Source: Jimgerdemannia flammicorona
Lineage: Eukaryota > Mucoromycota > Endogonomycetes > Endogonales > Endogonaceae
DNA length: 25,590 nt
NCBI GenBank assembly: GCA_003990745.1
Contig: RBNI01000951.1
Location: forward strand, 1-25,590
Reading direction: 5' to 3'
Both the position numbers and the translations under genes were made by a program. Every line of letters starts with the position of its first letter. Within the stretch, counting starts at the first letter, position 1. Below, piece by piece: positions 19,383 to 25,590 of the stretch. The notes beneath the pieces are model-generated. The model was not told the origin of the DNA. It saw only the letters and a program-made list of their open reading frames with translations, and ran no database searches.

Positions 19383-20828
19383 TCAGCCTCGACGATCTTT
19401 TATCCGATACCGGGTTTTCTTGCGTAAGGAGACAGCAGGGTACACCTTGTCAGGGAGATTGCTCCAGGCTGTCACGTAATTGAATCCTTTGATCGAAAGG
19501 GCACAGGTATGATCTTTTAGATTTAAATACAAGGTAACGACATCGCCATTTTTAATTTCTTTGCCGTAATCGCGAATATTTTTTTCAACCACCGTACGTT
19601 GGTTGCCTGTCCATGTTTGGAAAGACCATGCATACGGCTGACCTCCCATTAAACTATCAAAATGTGTGAATTCCTCCCCAACGAGCCCAATCTCGCAGAT
19701 GCCGAAGGGACTACTAATAGATTCAACAACAATGTCCCATTCGCATAGATTGTTGTGGACATTTGCCCCGAGAACAGAGAGTCGTGCTGTCTGTGCCAAC
19801 CTCTCCTGTGGAATCTCCACAACATGGCCATCTTCCGAAACGACTACTCGAGGATCGACTTTTGATCGATCCCACTGGCATTCCGCGACATGCAGACGAA
19901 TGCCAGCACATCTTGCGTGGGTGATGACAATACGTCATGTGGAGCGGAGAGGTTTCCGCTAATGTGTCTACTGCTTCCGCGAGGATCTTGAGTCAATGCG
20001 TGCAGATTAGCTTGAGGTCAAAGTGGCTCATCATTTTGAGCAGCAAAGCGCTCGAAACGCCATCTCCAAGTTGGATCATGCCTTTGCTCCCCAGAACCAT
20101 ATCGTTGATGTCATGGAGAACGGCATGGCGTTCTGAGGCCGACGGCGTGTCATCGTCGCGTGCCCAAACCCAGTCGACGACGCACAGCAACAGGTCGTGC
20201 TCAGGAGTGGCACGAATCGCTGCCTCGGTAAGGAGAAGCTCGAGGGCCTCTTCGGAGAGGTCAGTCAGCTCGCCGGTGGAGAGCTTGTGAGCGCAGAAAG
20301 GGTTGGGAAGCACGTCGTAGAGGTCCTTGTTGGCTACGCTCCAGGGGATAGAGGCAACGGCTTCGTTGAGAAGCGATGAGGCGACACCAAAATCAGCGAT
20401 GTCGTGCGCGCGCTCCAGCACCGTCTTCATGAGCTTGGGGAGAAGGAGAAAATTTGCTGCGCAGTATATTCCTACCGCGGTGGAAATGTCAACAGTGTTG
20501 TCGATGGTTTCGGTGTGAATGAAACCAAGGACGATGTTGAGCACCGCGGGGGTTGATATCGATGAGGACGACGTGTTGAGAGGAACTCTCTCGCATGTTT
20601 CCGTACAACATCGCTTTGAAGACTTGGCATCTTTTAAGAGATCATATGAGATCAGGTGTGTGGAAAGTAGCATGAAGAACGACGAACACAAGTAAAATCG
20701 GACAAACCTTGAAGCCAGTATGCGCCCAGCTGGACACCGTCAGCGCAAACGATGGTCACATCGAGATAGGTTGGGTCCTTCCAGATGGATGCGATATCGT
20801 CCTTGAAGCTAAGACCGTTATCGACCAT
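19383..20828 (-). pseudogene. BTB-BACK-SPRY-like gene, copy D (multiple lesions)
   Basis: Exon 1 begins MVDNGLSFKDD and has lost 10 nt at 20720/20721, between two ATG words, just before the splice donor. In exon 2 a 1-nt gain near 20550 breaks the BTB domain. The remaining BTB/BACK frame then reads well (GFIHTETIDNTVDIS, LLLCVVDWVWARDD) until a TGA at 19993-19995 in place of the Arg of ICTHRLKIL, a CGA-to-TGA change. A 2-nt loss near 19880 separates this from the SPRY-like frame 19383-19820. That frame is otherwise complete (LCEWDIVVES, GKEIKNGDVVTLYLNL, HTCALSI, KVYPAVSL, RYRIKDRRG). It is nearest to A in the BTB/BACK half and to C in the SPRY end, suggesting mixing by recombination or conversion. 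Confidence 0.8.
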
Positions 20829-21565
20829 GCGAGAAAGGAGCTCTGTTTAGGATAATCGAGAATCCTATTCTATTTGACTTGGATCGTGGCGCAGCATAAA
20901 CAAACTTGGTATATACTTCGCATGTGCAAATGTCGAGATGCCTGCGTCACATGGAAATGGAAGCATTGGCATTGTGAGCAACGCATTGCAACCAGATGCC
21001 AACCTCAAACTAAGGATATTCACCACTACGGTTCTATTGATTAATCAAATTAGGAGTTCGTTCTTTGATCTTAATTCTGAAGATCAGTGGTTTTATCTTT
21101 TTTTTTTTTTTTTTTTTTTTTTGGTGATTGTCAAAGTTGACGCCAAAAGAATCAACGGCCACGAAGGACGCGTAAGGAACATGCGTGTGTGTGCTGAAAA
21201 AATCAATCCAAGGCTCCAGAGCCCCAGCAGTAGAATATATGCAAAACAGAATTTCGACCATTCAAACATTCATTGGAAGTGTTGATCTTGGTACCCAGGC
21301 CGTCTTCAGTGCTCATTGATTGAGGTATTTTGAACTGCAGTCGGAGTTTGCCTGGATGGAATGTATGGCGTGAAATCACACAGAGCTCTCATATCAATTA
21401 ATTAATTAGAGGAAAATTTATTGTGGTAACGTTCAATAGCCTTTTTACATAGAAGACACGATTCGATACAGCTACAACGCATATAGCTCACGAGAAGATG
21501 CAACGTAGCCCTTGATACAGAATGATGATAGTATTCATATTGCTGAGAGCAGATGAACCATCCAT
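20829..21565. other. Spacer between copies D and E
   Basis: Non-coding. Features are the box CGTGGCGCAG (20885-20894), the ATTGATTAATCAAATTAGG block (21036-21054), a 25-T run (21098-21122) and 21123-21565, which aligns throughout with 6537-7003 of the A-B spacer (for example GTAGAATATATGC and TTTTGAACTGCAG). The 115-residue open frame at 20938 spans the poly-T and is not a gene. Confidence 0.65.
21098..21122. repeat. Poly-T microsatellite (25 nt)
   Basis: It lies at the same place as the 14-T run at 6523-6536 of the sister spacer and is followed by the same GGT(G/A)(A/G)TTGTCAAAGTT. The tract is therefore an expanded homopolymer shared by duplication and not a new poly-A tail. Confidence 0.85.
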
Positions 21566-23052
21566 TCAGCTTCGATAATCATATATCAGATACTTGCACC
21601 CTCCGCCTAGGCTCACGGCAGGGTACACCTTGCTGGGGAGATTGGTCCAGGCTGTCTGGTAATTGATACCGTTGATCGAAAGGGCACAGGTATGGTTCTT
21701 TAGATTTAAATGCAAAGTTATAACATCGCCATTTTGAATACATTTTCCGTAATTGTCCTTGAGCCATCCATTTCCACCAAACGTACACGGTTTGTTGTCG
21801 CAGGATTGGAAACCCCATGCATACGGCCGAACTGTCATGGAACTATCAAAATGTGTAAATAGCTCTCCAACGAGCCCAATCTCACAGAAGCCAGTGGTGC
21901 CAACGGATTTAACTACAATGTCCCATTCGCATATACCATTCGTTCCGGCGACGGAAAGCCGTGCTGTTTGTGGCGAAGATCCCGGTGGAAGCTCCACAAC
22001 ATAGCCATCTTCCGAAACGACCACTTGACTACCGATTTTCGACCGATCCCACTGGAGATCAGTATTAAACGGCCTTCCGCGATATGCGGACGGATGCCCT
22101 CTGGGGCATTTGAAGTTCTTTCGTGGGTGATGGTGATGGAGCGGAGAGCTTTCTTCTAACGCGTTGATTGCTTCCGCGAGGATCTTGAGTCGATGCGTAC
22201 AGATGAGCTTGAGGTCAAAGTGGCTCATCATTTTGAGCAGTAATGCGCTCGACACCCCATCTCCCAGCCGGATCCTGCCGTTTATCCCCTTAACCATACT
22301 GTGGATGTCATGGAGAACGACATGGCGCTCCGAAGCCGACGGCGCGTCATCGTTGCGTGCCCAGGCCCAGTCGACGACGCATAGTAACAGGTTGTTCTCG
22401 GGAGTGGCAAGGGTCTTCGCCTCGGTAAGGAGCAGCTCAAGGGCCTCTTCGGTGAGGTCGGTCAGCTCGCCAATAGCGAACTCGTGAGCGTAGAAGGGCT
22501 TGAGAAGCACGTCGTAGAGGTCCTTGTTGGCTTTGCTCCAGGGCATGACGACGACCGCTTCGTTGAGAAGCGATGAGGCGACACCAAAATCAGCGAGGTC
22601 GTTTGTGCGCTCTAGCACCATCTCCATGAGCTTTGGGAGGAGGAGAAAGCTTGCTGCACGGTATATTCCTACCGCAATGGAAATGTCAACAGTATTGTCG
22701 ATGGTTTCGGTGTGAATGAAACCAAGGACGATGTTGAGCACCGCGGAGGCGATATCGTTGAGGACGACGCGTTGAGAGGAACTCTCTCGCATGTTTCCGT
22801 ATAGCATCGCCTTGAAGACTGGGCATCTTTTAAGAGATCATATGGATAATCAGATGTGAGAAAATGTCGTGAAAACCGACGGACACAACTAAGGTATGGA
22901 GATCGGACAAACCTTGAAGCCAGTATGGCACGGCATGCGCCCAGTTCGACACCGTCAGCGCAGACGATGGTCACGTCGTGATAGGTAGAGTCTTTCCAAA
23001 TGGAGGCGATGTCGTCCTTGAGACTAAGACCGCTATCGAATTGCTCGTCCAT
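21566..23052 (-). CDS. BTB-BACK-SPRY-like protein, copy E (intact, 466 aa)
   Basis: Exon 1 (22913-23052) starts MDEQFDSGLSL and an 86-nt intron (22827-22912, GTTTGT...AAAAG) splits an Arg codon. Exon 2 (21566-22826) is open to its TAG-type end, YDYRS. Residues about 13-120 are a BTB/POZ domain (YHDVTIVCADGVELGACR, LASRCPVFKAMLYG, VLNIVLGFIHTE). Residues about 125-265 are BACK-like, with the hallmark LLLCVVDWAWAR at 192-203. A His/Pro-rich linker follows (HHHHP near 277). The C-terminal ~160 residues resemble a SPRY/B30.2 beta-sandwich (CEWDIVVKS, IGLVGELF, GKCIQNGDVITLHLNL, HTCALSINGINY, KVYPAVSL). BTB-BACK proteins commonly bind cullin-3 and present substrates for ubiquitination. That role, with SPRY as binder, is inferred. 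The start was chosen at the ATG aligned with the second Met of the MNM start in the relatives. It is the only undamaged copy of the array and may be expressed. Confidence 0.82.
22827..22912 (-). other. Intron of copy E (86 nt)
   Basis: Donor TCAAG|GTTTGT and acceptor TTAAAAG|ATGCCC. Joining restores an open frame through the BTB core, and without removal an in-frame stop ends the protein soon after the donor. The position is the same in all five copies. Confidence 0.82.
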
Positions 23053-23124
23053 GTTTACAAAAGCGAGAGAAATGAAGTGGCTGCGAAAAGAATCTCTTTT
23101 TGTTTGGTTTATAGACACCTAATT

Positions 23125-23134
23125 CGTGGCGCAG
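23125..23134 (-). promoter_or_regulatory. Conserved upstream box CTGCGCCACG (gene E)
   Basis: The box lies 73-82 nt upstream of the E start. The same 10-mer occurs upstream of A (5924-5933) and D (20885-20894), and with one mismatch upstream of B (8195-8204). Its survival at similar distances in otherwise diverged flanks suggests a core promoter or factor site, although recent duplication could also explain it. Confidence 0.4.
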
Positions 23135-23785
23135 TGTTGACGATGGAACACACTTGATGCTGACACAGAACTGAACGCTACCCTCCCAACCGTCATGACG
23201 CAAGGCCAAGTCATAAAACCTTGAGATTTCGTGATGGATATCGTACGAAGTCGTTAAGTAATTAATTGATCCTTGTCTGGATTTGGTTGGGTCAGATGCA
23301 TGCGATCGTTTTTGGAAACTTGAAAAGATGTGCGTGTAGGGGTGGGAGAATCGGGATGCGTCTTCCACCTTTTCTCTCGGTCCCTACATACGTTTCCTCT
23401 CAGCTTACAAGAACGGTATACTAGAGACCGTCCCATGTAACCGTGCACGTTCAAGGATACGATGTATGTGTAATATCTTGTTGAAAAAAGGTCCGTCTCG
23501 CCCATGAGTAGCTGGGATACCAGGAACACGGAATAAGACCTGTGGTTTGCACCATACACGCACATCGTCTCCCGAGCGTCGGACATTCCGACGCGTGTTT
23601 GGCTCGCGTTGGGAAGGGTACGATATAAAATTATTGTTCGCACAAATCAGCCCACCCTAAATCACCCAACCAAACACAAAGAGACGACTTCCAGATTTAT
23701 TCAAATCCACAACTTTCACGCTCGACAGAAAAATAAAATAAAATAAGGTTCCGACACTACATCCAAACTACCTTCTCTCGCACAA

Positions 23786-23831
23786 CCCCCCCCCCCGGGC
23801 CCCCCACCCGAGGGTGGGGGGGGGGGGGGGG
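23786..23831. repeat. C/G-tract hairpin with quadruplex potential
   Basis: C11-GGG-C6-A-CCC-GA-GGG-T-G16. CCCCCCACCC (23800-23809) pairs perfectly with GGGTGGGGGG (23812-23821) across a GA loop, and either strand has several G runs. It is likely to block polymerases and could be a length-unstable or mis-assembled site. Confidence 0.85.
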
Positions 23832-23918
23832 TGCATGCCCCTCGTTACGCCCTTCACGCCGTCCAAACGGCATACCCACATAATATCTGCGGGTTGGTCC
23901 CGGGGTCGTTCCATTTCC

Positions 23919-24420
23919 GCGACCAAGCAAAACAAACAGTCAAACGGGGAGAAGGGGGCCGCCGAAGATGCCGATAGATTTCGTATGGCGACGCAAGCAT
24001 TTTGACAATCACGTCATGGGTGTATTGGGCGGAGATTTTAGAGAAGGAGGGTGGGTGGGGGGGTGTGGGGGGAGTTCAAAAAATAGGACGTATCGAATGG
24101 TTGACTGAAACATGACAAAACAAAGGGTGATGGTAGCATGACAACAAAAAACACAGACGCGCACGATCGCTGAAAAAGGGGAGGGGCTGGGTGGGATAGA
24201 GAACGAAAAAGGAGCTTACCATATCGGACCGAGAATTGAACAAAGCGGCCTACGCGTGACTCACCTGCACTCCAACACGTCCTCCCTTGGTAATGATGCA
24301 AACCAATTCTATCGTGCTGTTAGGAAGGTTGAAGGAAATGGTCACTTTTTTTTTTTTTTTTTTTTTTTTGCGGCCCAAGCCCTATTGTTGCGGAAACAAA
24401 GCCCCTCAATGTTTGCCTTC
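23919..24420. other. Orphan copy of the array spacer
   Basis: GAAGATGCCGATAGAT...CGACGCAAGCATTTTGACAAT...ATGGGTGTATTGGGCGGAG (23965-24035) aligns with the B-C spacer at 8545-8618 and the C-D spacer at 10641-10702. A second piece, TTGTTGCGGAAACAAA at 24385-24400, matches TTGGCTACGGAAACAAA at 10720. About 330 nt including a 24-T run (24346-24369) separate the two pieces. No protein is encoded. It shows that the repeated unit once extended to at least 24.4 kb. Confidence 0.6.
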
Positions 24421-25590
24421 CAAACCGGAGACGGAGCAGGTTTTAGACGACGGATCGGGATAAACAACGGTAAGTACGGGCAAAAAAAAAGATCGTCCAC
24501 CGATGCTACCTAATCATGAAAAAATGGAAAAAAATAAAATAAAAGTTTGTTTCACTTCTCAATGTTGAGGCAAACGATTTTAATTTATCCTAATGCTTAA
24601 TTAGCTGTTAGGAATGGTTGATTCATAATTTTAACCGTTCCACCGAAAAACATATCCTCTCTCACCTAATAAAGAAGGGCCCTGGATTTTTGCTAGTTCC
24701 CATACGCTGTTTATTTATAATAACATATGCTAGCTTTAGATTATGATTATCAACGAATAAAATAGCAACGTCATCTCCCGAAATGGACGGCCATTTTCCG
24801 CATCTCAACTTGCCCTGTGCCATTTGACAGAAAGTATTGTCGCCAATTAGCCCGCTATCCATTACCTTCACGTTCGGAGGTCATACATACGACAGTCCTC
24901 AAGCTCTGACCAACCGATTGTACTTAAGATTGTGCCCTACTAGAGTGCCGGCCTCCATCCATGCAGGTGTGGTGGTACCCGCGACGGGTCCTCCATCCGG
25001 ATCCTGCACAAAACTCCCACCAGGGTTGGGTACTCTCACACCTCCCCAACCCGGGGCACGGCGTTCCGTCCAGCCAAACGATTCTTTTCTTATGAGGGCG
25101 AACGCCCCGTCCAAAAGTACCAGGTTGGCCTGCATTATTTCTGGATGAGGCAATCACCATCGCAGACTCAATTGTCTCGCGCACTTGGCGGTATATGTTC
25201 AAGCGCCGTTATCACGCCACAGGGGGCACCGTGGGTCCCACGTGCCCGGCGCGATGCACTGGGAGGTACGTGCTTGTCATGAGAGCTCGATCCCGGGGTC
25301 GGGGTTTGAGTTTCTCTGTCCGGGGTAATCCGCGAGATTCCTCGACGCGGGAACGGACCGAGCCGATCCGTGGATGTTGTTGGATAGCCATAAGTGCGTG
25401 TGTGTGTAGGGTTCGGAGAAGTTCGGAGGTAGAGGTAGGGGAAGGGGCCATCGGAGTCAATGTAGCGGTTTGCGATGTGCATGTGTGGCGGGTACGTAGA
25501 TAGGAATGATGCACGTGCGCCAGTGAATGGATTCTTAATGAATTTAATGGGGTCGAAGGACGGATCGACTGGGAGTGGAGAGGAGAGAGG
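24421..25590. other. Right-end unique region, no supported gene
   Basis: More GC-balanced DNA with several overlapping 60-104 codon open frames on both strands. The least chance-like are the minus-strand frames 24899-25153 (Gly/Pro-rich, GGVRVPNPGGSFVQDPDGG) and 24662-24871 (GDDVAILFVDNHNLKLAYVI). They could be exons of one minus-strand gene, but I recognise no domain and no clear splice pair joins them. The final 300 nt are GC-rich with many CG words, as in an unmethylated promoter, and could precede a gene beyond the window. Confidence 0.35.

Larger units (their letters stand above)
23053..23918. other. Upstream region of copy E, no gene seen
   Basis: Just upstream of the ATG it shares the pyrimidine-rich leader (coding strand TTTCTCTCGCTTTTGTAAAC) with the other copies, and it carries the conserved box. 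Beyond about 23150 it no longer resembles the other spacers and lacks the ATTGATTAATCAAATTAGG block. A 129-residue minus frame at 23254-23643 has no recognisable domain and atypical composition, so I leave it uncalled. Confidence 0.5.

Noticed and set aside
21089..21122. Poly-T as the tail of a separate retroposon
   Set aside because: The sister spacer has a shorter T run at the same position, so it is an expanded homopolymer in a duplicated spacer.
20938..21285. 115-codon plus-strand open frame containing a run of Phe
   Set aside because: It spans the poly-T microsatellite and spacer DNA shared with the A-B spacer, where the frame is not kept.
23254..23643. 129-codon minus-strand frame upstream of copy E
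   Set aside because: No domain, unusual composition, and it overlaps a region that probably holds the promoter of E. I could not support it as a gene.

Overview
This window looks like a repeat-rich, subtelomere-like or heterochromatin-edge segment of a eukaryotic genome, most probably a filamentous (Pezizomycotina-like) fungus. The evidence is short GT..AG introns of 81-91 nt, a gypsy-like retroelement and a LINE ruined almost purely by C-to-T/G-to-A transitions (a RIP-like footprint), and abrupt AT-rich/GC-balanced borders. Nothing in the sequence fixes the species.

Layout: (1) 1 to about 4190 is extremely AT-rich. Its right part is a decayed LTR-retrotransposon internal region in the order Gag, CCHC knuckle, dUTPase, aspartic protease, cut off abruptly at about 4190. 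(2) 4190-24.4 kb is a head-to-tail array of five related minus-strand genes, here called A (4409-5862), B (7004-8102), C (8979-10455), D (19383-20828) and E (21566-23052). Each has two exons and encodes a BTB-BACK-SPRY-like protein. Only E is intact (466 aa). A-D are pseudogenes, broken mainly by small indels. A resembles D, B resembles E, and the A-B spacer resembles the D-E spacer, so the array appears to contain a duplicated two-gene block, [A B] C [D E]. (3) Between C and D an 8.34-kb nested insertion (10839-19178, flanked by 5-bp ATTGG repeats) interrupts the spacer. Inside it lie a ~470-bp fold-back repeat and a 5.87-kb apparently full-length LINE (12398-18265, 24-nt poly-A, perfect 17-bp target-site duplication). 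The LINE keeps long collinear ORF1 and ORF2 frames but carries many in-frame stops. (4) 23.05-25.6 kb is GC-richer and has no gene I can support. It holds a further copy of the array spacer and a strong C/G hairpin.

The likely biology is a birth-and-death family of BTB-BACK-SPRY proteins with one surviving member. By analogy with BTB-BACK proteins these could be cullin-3 substrate adaptors, with the variable SPRY-like domain as the binding module. The family sits beside and within transposon debris. The most unusual items are the dUTPase domain placed before the protease in the retroelement, the BTB-BACK-SPRY array with its paired compensating frameshifts, and the strongly strand-asymmetric LINE.
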